Below, one piece after another: positions 33,465 to 47,110 of a stretch of DNA of 64,000 nt. The notes beneath the pieces were generated by a model, which was given only the letters and a program-made list of their open reading frames with translations, ran no database searches and was not told where the DNA came from. Numbering within the stretch: position 1 is the stretch's first letter; the number at the start of each line of letters is the position of its first letter. Source of the stretch: Iris pallida (Eukaryota; Streptophyta; Magnoliopsida; Asparagales; Iridaceae). Position numbers and translations under genes: made by a program. The stretch lies in assembly GCA_029216955.1 (NCBI GenBank), contig JANAVB010009599.1, positions 552,903 to 616,902 on the forward strand, written 5' to 3'.

Positions 33465-35143
33465 CTCGTGCTCAGACTTCGATGACCTTGTCCTCCATAT
33501 TGCCCAAATCTTGATTACCCAGAATTGATCAACTTAGATCGTATCGAGACTAAATATTCTAAATAATATTGTGATTAGATTTCAATGCTATTAACATTCG
33601 TTCCTTGAATATTTGATTTGATTTTCTTTGAATAGTACCCCTTATCGTACCAATAGTCTTGATCCTTGACCGTACTCAATTTATTTGAATTCCATCGTGA
33701 CCTGGATCTCTATCATATATTGCTCGTGCTCAAAAATCTCGATTTTATTCTTTTCGAACCTAAATTCAAATATTGATTAGCCCTATTCTTCATCGTGTTA
33801 ATATTTTAATCGTAATCAAACTTCAATACCAATATCACTCGTGCATAAAACTCTGATTTATTCTTGAAATGACTAAATTCTGTTCCAATCGCGATTAAGC
33901 TTCATACTATTCTTGATCGTACCAGAAATTGATGTTGGGTTATGACTAGGCTACTATCACACTCTTCATCATATCTAAATACTATTTGACCAAGGCTAGA
34001 CTGATTTTATCTTCGATCGTGTCGAACTAACGATTATGATTATGTTCGAATTTTAATACTGGTACCCAAACTCTTTTCTGACCATGATTTACTTCCTAAT
34101 TATATCTGAACTACTTATGATTAGTCATGCCTAGATGACCTGGCATGACTAGACGACTATGAATCTCATGGTCGTGATTCTAACGATCATGACTATACGT
34201 ACCAATTTTGCCTTTGGATCATGCTTAAAATTGTCCTTGATCACGACTACCCAATTTGATTATGAACTTGTCATGTCATAAATTGAGTGATCATATCAAA
34301 AATAATTTTCCCATCGTGCCTAAAATTCAAACCTCTAGTCACCGTGCTGCTATTTCCTTCCTATTTTATGACGAGGTTTTGATTTTCGTCACTCTACTTA
34401 CGTCATGCCTAAGTGATTTTAGTCATTCCAAGGTTTTAAGCCTCGATCTGGTTCGTGATCAAGTGGTTTGATCCTTAGTCATTAATCGTGTCAAACGTTT
34501 CATTATTCCTAGCGATGACCAATCGCATCATTTTCGTATTTGATCGTGCCTTTATAACCTTAAATCTAACTTCATCGAACCTAGATCCCACTAATCAATA
34601 GTTCGGTCTAATTCTAACTAAATCATAACTGAGCGCTTTTGATTTTCCTAGCCGCGACTTCGCGCTTAAATAATTTGAAATTTATTCTAAATTGTGCCTA
34701 AAACAACCTTGATACTCGGTCACAACTATATGATTGATTATCGTGCCAGAATCTAAACCTTGGTTATGTCTGAACCAATTTTTGCTCCTGCCATAAATTC
34801 GATTCTACAGATACCCGTGCTTAGGGTTCCATTCCTAGAGTATACCCAAGTTTTGGTTTTGTAGCCAAATCTTGAATCGTGCCAAAACCTAGATCATTTC
34901 AAATTTTAAATCACGTTCGAACTCAGATTCTAGTTCATGACCTAATTAATCATGCTCATTAGACTTTCGATCATGACAAAATCACTAGTCGTGCCTAAGT
35001 CAATTTGAAATTTATTTTCTTGATCGTGCCAACTCATCGTTCTTTAATCGTGTCTAAAGATATTACCTAACTTCCAATCGTATTTTGATTTCCCTATCAA
35101 CCTTTAAATTTTGAGGACGAAATTTCTTTAAGGAGGGTAGATT
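33465..35143 (+). mobile_element. LARD-A interior, second part, with polypurine tract
   Basis: This non-coding interior continues after Tat-2. Loose repeats of ATCGTGCC and CATGACTA-like words run through it (for example TTGATCGTGCC, GATCATGAC). It ends TTTTGAGGACGAAATTTC, a sequence typical of the 3' end of chromovirus interiors, and the polypurine tract TTAAGGAGGGTAGATT (35128-35143) directly before the LTR. Confidence 0.85.
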
Positions 35144-36849
35144 TGTAACCTCCGTTAACCAATTTCTTGGATTTTTGAATTTTGTAATTTTCAAAACTCT
35201 TAATTTTCTAAATCTCGAAAAACGTGCAATTTCTAATTTTGAGAAGAACAATTTCGACCGTAATTGCTATCGGTCCTTGTTGGTCCTTGGTTTTGTAAAA
35301 ACTATTTATGCGAATTTATCATATTGGGATTTTTCTGACCATTCCTTAAAATCAATAAGATTTAAATATTGTTCTATATGGAGAAACGTTTATTGAATTT
35401 CAAAATTTCAAAATATATTTTATTACTAAATAAATGGTTGTTAAATATATATATAAATATTTGGTAAATAAATTAATATTATTTTAGTAATTACAAAATC
35501 TTGGCTAAATTTTAATTATCCTATTTGTTAAATTAGTGATAACTAGTAATTAATTTATTAATTTATAGCTAATATTTATTTAGTACTAATTAATCAACAG
35601 ATGGTAATAATGTAGGGTTAGCAGTTAGTGTTAGCAAGTTAGCATTGGTTTTCACTATTTTTCCTATATTTCTATTACATGTATAATTTTCCTTTAGGTT
35701 TCTTCCTACCCTATAAATAGACACATTCCCCAATGTTTACACAACAATTTTCTAAACCTAGAATTCCCAAACCTAATTTTCCTACAGCCGCCACCCCTGT
35801 GGCCGACATCCCGACCACCAGCTTCCCCAAGCGCCATCACCTTCCCTGCCTCCACCGCCTACCATCACCACCGTTCACCAGATCCGCCGTCCCACTTCCG
35901 GCCATGTCTTCCACACTGCCACCACCATTCAAAAACTACCACCGCCACCGTCGTCATCCCGACCATTCCCTTCTCGGCCGTTGCCGGAGTATAGACCACC
36001 GCCACCACAGAAAATAGACCACCGCGACCATGAAAAAGACAAGGAAGGGGGAGACGACTTACCTCGCCCGACCGCGCCGCCCCGCGCCGCGTCCGCCGAC
36101 GAGATACAAACCCCGAGCCTCCGCCTCTGCCCAAGCCGACGACCACCTCCGCTCGCGCCGCCGCGCGAGCCCTCCATCCGCGCCATGGCGAGCTCCGTCG
36201 AGCTCCAGTGTCCGCCGCCCCTCAGCACGAACCCCCTTCCGGTCAGATCCGTTCCCCGGCGGCTGCGTCCACCGCCCTCGAGCGACAGATCCGCCGCCCG
36301 CGTGGCACTGCTCCGTCGTGGCTTCAAACCGCAGCCTCCGGCATCGCCGCGTGGAGCTCTGACGTTGCCCAAGTCTGGAAACCCCTGCCGTCGACCGAGA
36401 CCCTTGTGAGCTCCTTTTTGTTTTCCCTCTTTTGTCATGGTTGCTCTGTTCTCTCTGCGGAGAGCAGAGAGAGTTTATTTCTCTCGTTGGGATCAGACCC
36501 CCCCTCTTTTAGTTCATTATATAATAATTAAAATATTAGTTAATATAATAGTTAATATATTAGTTAATATAATAGTTTATATATATTAATTTATATATAG
36601 TTATAATGGTGGTAGTAATGAGGGTATTTATTGTTATTTTTATAATTATTACTTACAAATTCTTGTTTGCATTATTCTAGTTAATAATTAAGATTTTAAG
36701 ATTTATAATTACCATTAATTGATTTTGGGCTTCTAGTCCTATGTTTTCTTATAATATCAATTTTAATAAATATGTATGTTTATTTAGTATACGTATATAA
36801 ATATATTTCCAAAATTACTTAATTACTACTTGGGCCTTGGGATAGCCTT

Positions 36850-36881
<32 letters not shown>

Positions 36882-38593
36882 TCCTATATACACTATGTTT
36901 TGTGCATAATAGGTATATATATATTTGTATTTGCATTATTGTCATTATTAGTACTATCGACATTAATATATTATTTATTGGATATTATGTATTTATTAGA
37001 TTACTTATTTTGTAATGGTTAGTAATTAATTTCCTAAACTTATTTTGGTGACGAAATATTATACTGGTTTGGATAAAATATTTTGGAAGCCTATAATATT
37101 ATTATAGCTTTTGTCAAATTAATATATGGTTTTATCCTAAAAGTTTTATTATATTAAAAACATTCATTTCAAGTATTGGGCTAACTACAAATATTATAAA
37201 ATATATTTATTAAGTTTTTGACCTAAATTCATATTTGACAAAATAGGAATATTAGTACAGAAATGATTTTCTGAGTTTTGAAATATTATCTAAAATATGT
37301 TGATTAATACAGATATAGTTTTTAACATTATAAAGGATTTCCAAAAATTATTATATTTATTAATTATATTTTTCCTCTGAAATCTTTAATCGTGACTATT
37401 AAAGTCGTTTCATATCTCTTGATTTGATTATCGTACCAAACCCTGATTTTAGACTTTTATATACCAAACTAGGCTTTTGGGCTATTCTGGACTCATTGGG
37501 ACTGCCCGTGTCGTCGTCTGGGACCCTCTGTGGAGCATAGCATTGTACCTACCTCGTGTCGCGTACGTCGACTTCAACCAATCGAGGCAAGTACATTCTC
37601 TGATCATTTCATATCATGCTTAGGATTATATTCCCTGCTTTAGATTACTTTACATGACGCTGACACATTGGAAACACGAATTAGTACTATATGGATCTTG
37701 TCGTGCGATATTATCCCCTTAGCGGATACATCGAGTATTTCGTGTTCGTGTACTTTATCATGAGCATCGTGTACTCCTTGTGTTCATGCTTTTCGTGTAC
37801 AAATCGTATGAAATTGTGTATACTCATGTGCTCACATGATCTTCATGTGCGACTATACTTCGTGTGCAATAACATATCTTGGCTAGATCCTTGTATATTG
37901 ATTGGGGTGGGGGAGTAGAAGTGGTTATGTAATCAATCCAGTAGATTACTCATGTACAACCTCTGTAGATTACTTGTGTACAACATCGTGTCATTTACAT
38001 AACCATCTTGTGCTCTGAATCACTAGTCATTGTTAGTTCTCTATATATTGTAGCTACTTACTTACAGTCTCTCTCTTTTTACATCATGTTGTTCTTCAGT
38101 TCCTATATCTTACTCTCTAGCATGTTTATATTTCCTAGCCTGTTATGATTTGTTGAGATGTACTGTACTCGCTTCTGTCCTGACTTGACCTGTTGATAAA
38201 TTTTACAGATAACTTGGAGGTTGCCTGCTAGCCTAGTAGAGACACAGTAGAGGTTGTATAGATAGTTTCAGTTGTCTTGAGTTGTATTTACTTTATGGAT
38301 TACTGTATTTGAGATTTGAGATGTTTCTGGGTTTGTGTATCTTAGACACTTAGACTTCTATCTGCTGTATCTCTCTTTGTGGATTTCATGTTTTATCTAT
38401 ATTTTATCATGCTCTACCTTAGATGTGATTGAGACTGTAGTTGTTATGTCACCTTAATTCGGAGTGTATATATTGTACAGGTACCTTTATATTGTTAGAT
38501 GTTGACCTAGGACAGCGTTCTACCGCCGACACTGCGGCGTAGACTGGACGTACCCACTTCTCGTGTCCATAATCTAGGGTGCGGGTCATGACA
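35144..38593 (+). repeat. LARD-A 3' LTR (3450 bp)
   Basis: The LTR starts TGTAACCTCCG after the polypurine tract and ends GGGTCATGACA. It holds a TATA box (35712-35720), then a GC-rich block (about 35740-36410) just downstream of the expected start site, then AT-rich DNA with a (TA)n run at 36850-36881. The part from 36980 on equals 1-1557. The GC-rich block gives several Pro/Arg-rich ORFs in overlapping frames, which I regard as composition artefacts. Confidence 0.88.
35712..35720 (+). promoter_or_regulatory. LARD-A LTR TATA box
   Basis: TATAAATAG occurs 569 bp into the LTR, about 30 bp before a likely start near 35750. Confidence 0.65.
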
Positions 38594-40312
38594 GCGATGG
38601 TGTAGCAAGAACCACTCCAGCAGGTAGTGGTAAGCTATTTCCACACGATTGAGGTTTCTAGTCTCCTTGTGGTCTAGAACCTTTTGGTAAAAAGACGGAG
38701 ATCCCGTTGGATGCAGCAAACTATCGCAGGAAGAAGGGTCAATTTGCGCCCAAATGCCAACTTCACCACGAGGAGTATCAGGTTACTATTAATCTGTTCT
38801 ATCGAACCCAAAACCCCGGAGACTATGCACAACTGCAACCGTAACCAGAGCTTCACGAAGTCGACCAATATGGACTTGTCAGACTTTGGTTGCTCCTCCT
38901 GACAGAAATAAGATAGGTCTTCCGCTGACCGAATATCCCGTTCGTCCCCAACCATGGACTTTTCCGTACTCCAAATTAAGGTCTTAATCTGTTGGTGAGT
39001 CTGCAGCTTCCTCACATGGACTCGCTATGAACCCGAGGAAGAAGAAAAAAGGTAAGCCATCCACGCAGTAGTCAGAGGAGCTGGCCCCTTCATCTTCCTG
39101 TCTTCCATCGAGAGACGCCTGTATATGGAAAAATGGCACAATAATTCCTTATACACTGCAAGGAATCCAGGGTCCTTCTTTTCCAGTGACCGTAATTCTT
39201 TATTTGAAGGAGTATACTCCTCATATGGCTCTTTGTCCCAAGGAAATACAGAAAATTTATACATTTCGTGGAGGGCCAGCCCTATTTCACCACCTGGCAA
39301 GAAGAACTTACCAGAACAATAATTGTACAACTCCACCAGTGTTATAAAGGCACCAGTATTGGTATCCAGTCCTCGTTGAGTGGCTTTGATCGCAAAAAAT
39401 AGGCCGATTTCCCTTAACTCGGACTCATACTTCGCCAGAATCTACCCTGAGAGAGCCTCCCACACAGGTCTGTAGTGGACCCAACAAACAAATCAGAGTT
39501 TTCTAGGGGGATAAGACCCTTTCGTTTTGCTTATTATAAAAGTGGTCGCTATAAATGGACGAACGTTTGGAGATAAATTATCCAGAAGGACACCGGCTAG
39601 CAAACACATAGACAAACCAGGAGTGGGGCCCTGGAGTTGGCATACACCTTCTTCGTCTTTGAAGAGAACCAAATGATACCAAGCCAGACGTTCGCTAGCT
39701 CCTTGGTTAGCCTCACACCCTTCCTCTCGGAACTCGCCACCAATGCGGAAGGTAGACAATGGCAGCTGACGCTCCATCAAACGCAAGTGCATGTGCATTC
39801 CGTCGAAAGAAAAATGCCAATCCTCTTCCATCTTAACTACTTTCGGCACCAAGCAAAGAACGGGATCGCCAAACAAAAACAACAGTTTCAAAAACCCTTC
39901 TCTCGTAGCGAAATATAGCTCCTCCGCATTCAACTGCTCCAAGAGGAAAGACAAGCTCTGGTCACCCACCATCCTTTGATGAATTTAGGGCTAACCTTTA
40001 TCAATCTGGACCTAGATAGCGGCCTTCAGTTCATCAAAGTTTGCCCTCAGCGACATTTGCTCCGCACTCAAAAGTAGCTCACCTGATGGTGCTCGAAGAA
40101 GAACCACTACAAAATAGAAAGGGTTGGCACAACTCAGCATATTTGGGGTTTTGAAGAACAAAATCAACCAAACACGGGGCAGTCTTACCTTCTACCGGCG
40201 GCTGGACGTCAGGAGGATACCTCAGTGCCCCCTCATCAGACTCGGAAGCTGGATCCTTACCCTTCCAGGCCTTCTTTGCACATGCACCAGAAGAGGAAGC
40301 TTTGGGGGCCAT
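38594..40312 (-). pseudogene. Tat-D antisense gene fragment (PMD-like)
   Basis: Exon 1 begins at 40312 (MAPKASSSGACAKKAWKGKD). Later pieces match exon 2 of the Tat-1 antisense gene: AEELYFATREGFLKLLFLFG (near 39900), PGGEIGLALHEMYKFSVFPW (near 39270), LTTAWMAYLF (near 39060) and IEIAYHYLLEWFLLHH-like sequence (38630). The C-terminal part is missing because LARD-A ends at 38593. Several stops and frame changes break it. In this copy TTAW holds Trp where Tat-1 has a TAG (4959), which shows that stop arose by mutation. Tat-D gag-pol would read on the + strand and is not in the window. Confidence 0.8.
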
Positions 40313-40399
40313 CACACCTAGGGTTTGCAAGTATGCACGGAATAGATGAGAACAAAGCCTGGAGAAAAGGGTGCTTCACTCTTCAAAACCCAAAACCCT

Positions 40400-40406
40400 C
40401 TTTATA
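40400..40406 (-). promoter_or_regulatory. TATA box of the Tat-D antisense gene
   Basis: TATAAAG on the minus strand lies 88 bp upstream of the ATG at 40312, in the same arrangement as 3133/3240 in Tat-1. Confidence 0.5.
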
Positions 40407-40583
40407 TCAAAACCTTGCAAGCTTGGCAACGTTTCAAAAAAGGTACATCCAGACGAAGCAACGTTATCAGGAGCACAGAGACTCCACCCATGCCTCGACG
40501 GCCCAAGGACCCTAGAAAGCCAATGCTTTCATTCAAAGTATTCCAAGCTCATTGCTAAGTTTAAAACCTTTGTAGGGGATCTT

Positions 40584-41318
40584 ATAGAAGCATAAAAAAT
40601 TTCCAAGCTCGATCAAGGCCGAGCCACCGTAGACAACCTGCATAAAGGCTCAAAAAACCTCCAAAGGGATGCTACGTTCCAATTAGCACAGAACCCCGAG
40701 GTATACCGTGTTTGTAGAACCAAAAGCAACTGGACCATACCGTGCAACCAGCTCACGTACGGCCCAAACTCCATGTGACTTCCCTTATAAAAGGCCTCCA
40801 TGCGGCTATAGAGGCATGCGGCTTGAACTGCCTACCAGTCTTCACATCATGGCAGATGTCTCAAATCCTAGGCTGAGCCACGTTCCTCATTAAGACAGCT
40901 GGTCCGCACCCCGGATCAGATGAACACAAGCTAGTCTACGGCCGGACCGGATCAACACAAACTAGTCTGTGACCTAGACCGGAGCAACACAAACTCGTTC
41001 GTGCCCCGGACCAGACCACCACAAGCTAATTCGCATCCCGAATCAGATCATCTTAAATCTCGTTGGCAATAGCTGGAAGGATCAACACCATGTTTATGGC
41101 GTGTGCACCATAACTACCCCATTGAAACCAAAGATTTCTTCCAAAATCACAGCTGGTGCCACACATCAATCAAAGATCATATCCTCTAATTTAAATCTTT
41201 CGTTTATAGTACTCATGTTATACGTCCGTACCATTCAAACAAAAAGTTATCCTAAACATTTGTGCGTGCTAGGTCATATATGATCAAGCCGTATGGGTGG
41301 ACAGTCATAATCATTAAC
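40584..41318 (+). repeat. Tat-D 3' LTR, first part
   Basis: The boundary ACCTTTGTAGGGGATCT | TATAGAAGCATAAAA (40567-40598) matches the polypurine tract and LTR start of Tat-1 (GCGGGTCT | TGTAGAAGCATGG) and Tat-2. The upstream ATGCTTTCATTCAAAG (about 40523) completes the same palindrome. TATAAAAGG at 40785 would be the LTR promoter, followed by two ATGCGGCT motifs (40799-40823). Element C interrupts the LTR after 41318; it presumably continues at 56282, but its end is not clear. Confidence 0.6.
40895..41060. repeat. Degenerate ~40-bp tandem repeat in the Tat-D LTR
   Basis: About five units of the type CCGGATCAGATCAACACAAACTAGTC(GT)GC, with substitutions, follow one another downstream of the LTR TATA box. 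Confidence 0.6.
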
Positions 41319-42987
41319 TGTCATGCCCCAATCCCTATTGGGTCATTTATCTCGCTTTGATCCCTACGGGATCGTTCATTCTCGCTAAGGCGTGATGTCG
41401 TACAAGCCTAAGTTGCGCTTGCACAAGGCCAGTACCTGCACAAAACAACTAGACAAAGCAAAGCACATGCACGCAACACATTTATTTACAGAAAACCAAA
41501 TATTGGATACAGAGATTTGAAATAAAAATACTTTTTTATTCATAACTTGATAGAAATACAATTATAATGCTTTATGACTCAGAATACCATATCTTGGCTT
41601 ACATATTCCTCTTTAAAACTCTTTTGAAAATAGCCACAATGCCCATACATCATATCCCTCACCTGAAATCCCCATGTCGCCTTGCTATCTGAAATGATAT
41701 CCACAATGTGGGTCAGTACACAATATGTACTAGCGAGCAATTTTTTGCCGAACTCACATAAATATGTACTAAGTCAACATGTGAATCTAGCATACATCAT
41801 TACGTGATCTTTTTACTTGTCTAGGTTCTTTTTAACAATTCATAAGAAACATAGCAATAGAAAGCACTTTTATAATAAATCTTACTTATCGTCGACCGTC
41901 ATCCCTGTACCAGACATGTTAGCATAATTTGCATAATGAATAATTTATGTTCCATTCTTGCAGATATTGAAGTTCATAATTTGGGTCATTAATGTTACCT
42001 ATCTACATGATGGTCTACGAGGTCTTTTTTCGTGATTAGCCGTTGTGACTTCGGTTCAGCTTATCGCTAAGGACACAATACCCCCTGATCGCGAGGTCTC
42101 ATTTACCTTAGGGTACCCTAATCTTTCCTAGGCCGAGTTTGAGGCACCCCAAGAATCCACCCGAGAGACAAAACCTTGTGCACAAGTTATCCGTAACAAA
42201 TCATCCTCCAGCATTTCTATCAGATGTAACAACTTTTTATATGAGCCATGACGCATTTATTTAACATCTTAAGAGATGTGTGACACGTTCATTTCCTGCC
42301 TTAACAGATATGTGACACGTTCATTTCGTGCCTTTCTTCTTATTCATCTCAATATGTACAAGTTGTCTGTCTATTTCTATATTTTAAAGCATACTTAGCA
42401 ACTGAGCAAATGATCATTCATATGAAACAGATTATAGCAGCACATGATCTAGCATTTGATTCAATTCAGTTATCTTCTTTTATCTTTTGTTCTTGTGGTA
42501 TCGTTGATCAGAGGGACGTAACAAAAGAGAGTGGACTAGAGATCATTTTTATTAGGGCGTGGAGATAAATGTTGGCCCGATTAAAAAACTCACCAAATTG
42601 AATCTTGTTTGAGAGAATGAGGGACTTTATGCGACATTCACGCTCCTCCTAAGCATCCTACATTGGCACCAATATTTGATTAGCATACATCGGTCTCTTT
42701 CTCTTAAGATTAGGAATGAATGTGAAATGCGATAAAAATGAACAATAAAAATCAATCATTGAAAACAAACACGAAAACACATTCATCAATACCAAGCAGC
42801 GAAAAAAAACATCCAACAAAACTCTTGGATTCATTTCAATAGAAGCTGGTCCATTAGTTGGAAAGGTTTATTGCATTTCATCCGTGATCAATCGATACCG
42901 GCAAAGGTTTCCCCAAATACTCTATTCAAGACTGAGTTAGCAAGCCATGAGTATTACATAGTGGACCGCGAGGAGCGGGAAAGTACA
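41319..42987 (-). repeat. Element C 3' LTR
   Basis: It starts TGTCATGCCCC and ends GGAAAGTACA (+ strand) and matches 54314-56276 along its length. Tracts such as AAGTTGCGCTTGC, CAGTACCTGCACAAAACAAC and TCTAGCATTTGATTCAATT are shared. It is shorter because the other copy has an internal tandem duplication and about 120 extra bases near 54660-54780. No clear polypurine tract is visible to its right. Confidence 0.75.
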
Positions 42988-43695
42988 TAATAACCTACTG
43001 AGGAAAAGGTTTTTCCTCAAAACTTAAGAAATGAGCTCTCCGCCATCACTGTCTTGATCATGATCAAGTATGGTCGTCAGATTGAAAACACGAGGCCTCC
43101 GCAGCTGTTCATTTTACGGATTATCTCGTATTAGCGGTGGGTCTCACAACTGCCCATGCTCCACATTGTCATTACGATTTTGCACCGTAGTCTTTCTTTT
43201 CGGACAGTTTCTAAGAATATGGCCCTGTTGGCCACAACCAAAGCAAGTTTTGTTAGTAGAACGACACTTCTTGAGTGTGCCCATGAAAGCCATATTGACT
43301 GCATTCTAGACCATTCGTAGAGCGACAGCCTTCTTTTATATGCCCTCGTCGACCGTAGTAGGTACACACTATTTTATTTTGGAGTTCCCTATCGGCTTTA
43401 CTTTTACCACCAAAGTACCTCTTTTCAGAATGATTGTGCCCAGTCTGAGCTTTTAGCGGTACAATCCTCAGCTTAAATTGTTTCATCTGTACTGCCGCCT
43501 CGAAGGCCTTGGTATATGAATCACACTCCCGGTTCAGAACACTCTCTTAAATGTTATCGTTTAGGCCTTGAATGAACCGATTCATGTGAGCCTTCTCATT
43601 AGGAATCATAGTGCTAGCAAACTTTACGAGTATGGATTACTCTGACTCGTAGTCCTCCACAAACATACTCCCATGTTTCAGTGACATAAATTCGT
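42988..43695 (-). pseudogene. Element C gag, C-terminal part with zinc knuckles
   Basis: This continues the gag begun at 53518-54165. It shows the chromovirus signature FMSLKHGSMFVEDYES, then FIQGLND, then a tandem set of CCHC knuckles: CTYYGRRGHIKEGC (second Cys changed to Tyr), CSQYGFHGH (degenerate) and, in another frame, CFGCGQQGHILRNC (perfect CX2CX4HX4C). RSTN separates successive knuckles. Stops and a frameshift break it. The 3' interior ends shortly after, so nothing of pol follows. Confidence 0.78.
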
Positions 43696-46600
43696 TGTCA
43701 CGACCCGTACCCATTTTTTGGGATACGAGTGTGTGTCCAAGCCATCCTACGCCGTAGTGTCGACGGTAGAATGCTGTCAAGGCCATGATGCTCTAAATCA
43801 CATAAATAATAACTTTATTTCTCATTCACAAAACTAACTAATTTACAATTTCACAAGCTTTATATTTAAAGAAAGTACAATATTCTTATAATTGTTGAAA
43901 ATGTCTACAACACATCTAACTAACTAATCTCTAGGTTTTGGCCTGCAAGTACACCCGTGTCTCCCCAATGCTAAGAGTAGTCGCTGCTAACCTGAAAAAT
44001 GTTGGTTTCCAGTCAGGAATGGAACGAGTACAATCCAAGCATGCAGTTCCAAATATATGATAACGACTATAAAAACAATAAATAGTGAATAACATATATG
44101 ATGGAGTAAACTATAAAACATGGCACGAAAAATATGATGAAACAACTAATCATGAACTATAAAGACAAGTGAAACATGGAACAAGGAAAACTTAACCAAC
44201 TACGGGAAGTACACTATTCAATATGTGATCAGGCGGGTCTACTACACCGCACGGGCTACACGATCTACATTGTATGAAATACAACATGGTCTACACGGTC
44301 TATATTGCATGAAATAAAATACGGTCTAGACGGTCTATATTGCATGAAATAAAATACGGTCTACGAGGTTGATCATATATCTACTTAGTACATACTTCCC
44401 TATACGACTACTACTCATGAATTAGTCACGGCAATAAATTACGAAACACGGTAAAATAAAACATGACATCATGACAAAATCCATATGACACTAACCCATG
44501 TACTGACTGTGTCAAGAATCAAATATGTATCACTAATCATGCAATTATAATAATTAACATTACAGGAAACAAAATATGAACTGTACTCGCCTGGGGCCCT
44601 TAGCTGGTGAATTGGATAATATAATTGCGTCCAGATTAGTCCATTTGGCTAGGGTCGATGTGGAGAAGTTCGAAATCGCACGAAAAGGAAATGACTTAAT
44701 TAGTCATGATAAAGAGTTTGGTTAATTAAATCAAAAGGAAACTATTTACAAAGCCAAGCTTATATATACTTTTATTTAGATAATATTAAGCTGCCTGGAA
44801 ATTATATGTAGAATAAAATCTAGTAATAATATTTAATCAAACACTATTTTGAAAATATTATATTTTTATTAGAAATAAAATTAGAGATACTATATAAACC
44901 TGAAAGTATTTATATACATATATTTTTAAATACAAAACTCATTGGAAAGGTATACTTTTTAGACATAGTTTATTTCACATAAAACCCTTTAAGAAGATAT
45001 GTTTACTAGATAATAAACTATATATAAAACATACATTAGTACTCAAGGTAATATTTATAATAATAAAAGTATATATTAGAAAATCTATATATATAGTCAC
45101 AATGTAATTTTAGAGATATTTATAATAATAACAGTACAAATAATAATATAATTAAAAATAATAAAAGTAACTAATAGTAATAATAATAATAATAACTATG
45201 TGTATACGGAATAGTAGAAATATGTTAATTCCTACTTAATAAAATTGTTACAATTGTCATTCTATAATGTGTACAGAATGAAAAGACTGTAAAATAAAAA
45301 TAACAATAAACAAAAGGGGAAAGAGAAAGTGCAGTGGGAGACAATAGATTGATAACGAAAAAAAGGAAAAGAGAGCAGGAAGAGAGAGTGTCTTCTTCAT
45401 AAAGGCGAAGAAGAAAGAGAAGGAGAAGAGGGAAGCATAGGGGAAGACTCACCAGAGAAAACGCCAGCACGGGTGCTCACCGACTCGGCGGTGGCTGGCA
45501 CGGGAAGAACGGCTCGGTTGAGGCCACTCGTGGGCGATCGTCTCCAGCTTCGTACACGTCGTCGACGCCACCTACAGCTCGGCATCACAGCAACTGGTCG
45601 GCCCCGGCAGCAGAAGTGGAAGCAGTAGAGACGTCCAGACGGGGTTGATGAGGTCAAGAGCAGTATGGGGAGGTCGAGATGAGGGTTGACGCGGAGGACG
45701 CGGAAGGGACTCAGGGACAGCATGCCGCCGGCGCCGGTGGTAAGTGGCGGTGATGGAGGAAGTTTTAGGTTTGATTTTTTTGTGGATGTGTCCCGATTGA
45801 TGTCAGACACATAATTTGTACTTGTGAAAAGAACTGGATAAATGGATGGATCAAGACACGAACACACGGGTCCGGATACGACGTTTGGCCATGGTTGTGT
45901 AATATCGAGATTGTTGTGGAGACTGACAATGACTAAATGCTGATGGTAGTATTTGGTGAGGGCGACGAGTGGTTGCAGCCTTTGACAGAGACCGGGTGTC
46001 GCGTGGGTGTTGGTGTCGATGGCTCTGGTGGATGGCCAGGGTCGCTGTCCAGGAAGGGCACGACGAGGTGCTGATGGTTATGGAGCATGGAGCCGAAAGA
46101 GGAGGCTGTCAGGGTGCGGACGAGATCGATGTGGTGGTGACGGGATAGGAGAGGATGGTAATGGTCGAGGTTTAGGTGAATGGTGTGTGGATTGATGATG
46201 ATGGCCGTCGGCCGATGAGGCCACCGTGGGTACGGAGACATTGGTGGCATGGGAAGAGGGCTGTGGTGGTTTGGTGGTACGGCCGTGCGATGTCTCGGTG
46301 CTACTCTTCAAATCGAGCGTCGGCCGGGGTGATGGTGTGTGGAATCAACCTCACGGTGGGCTCTAGGCAATGCCGAGGAGGCTTCGGTCAGGCACGGAGG
46401 AGAGATGGTTGTCATGGTTATATATAAGGAGTATGGAGGAGGTTTGTTGAGTATAGGATATGGGGTCCTATACATGTTTATAAGAGGAGATGATTAGGAG
46501 ATCGGATAGTGTCCTGATAACATTACGGTAGAATTCATTTTAAAAACTATTTCGGTCATCCTGACTTAATAATTGTTTACAATATTATTTAAAGTAGTAT

Positions 46601-47058
46601 TTAATATATTCTGATAATTCAAATCATACGATTTAATATTATCAACTTAATTAAATCGTAAATTCAAATTCGAATCAATAATCTCAAATTAAATCTAATC
46701 ACAAACATTGCAATAATAATTTAAAGTAATATTCGATATTATCAATAATTTAAAACCTACTTTCAAATGTTAAATACATATTTAAATAAAATCTACGTTA
46801 TCAAGATAACGTAAAATATTTTTTTATAAACCTAATATTTATAAAATAAATAGACAACATCCTTTCTATTATCGAAAACTATCCACAAGTTCCCATAATA
46901 TGATTTAAAATAATTAGCACTTTCAAAATATTTAATTTAAACTTGTTTTTGATATAAAGGACGAATCATAAAATAACTTTTACAAATTTCGACGAAAATC
47001 ACCTCTAAACACAATAAATAAAAATAAAAATTGTGAAAATTTTGGAGGTGGAGTTACA
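43696..47058 (-). repeat. LARD-B 3' LTR
   Basis: This is a direct repeat of 49521-53512. In element sense the LTR starts TGTAACTCCACC at 47058; TATATATAAGG-like sequence (near 46425) precedes a GC-rich block (45430-46400), as in LARD-A. Confidence 0.85.
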
Positions 47059-47110
47059 AATCTACCTACCTTAGAAATAAATTCGTCGTCGAATTTTAAG
47101 GACTATTAGA
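47059..47110 (-). other. LARD-B polypurine tract and interior 3' end
   Basis: Element strand: AAATTCGACGACGAATTTAT, then TTCTAAGGTAGGTAGATT before the LTR start. It corresponds to GAGGACGAAATTTCTTTAAG and TTAAGGAGGGTAGATT in LARD-A. Confidence 0.75.

Noticed and set aside
35733..36531. Overlapping Pro/Arg-rich ORFs that look like a gene
   Set aside because: They are open in several frames on both strands because the block is GC-rich, lie inside an LTR, and show no domain.
45225..46427. ORFs in the LARD-B LTRs (also 51117-52364)
   Set aside because: They are duplicated in both LTRs but differ by frame-breaking indels, so they are not conserved as protein.
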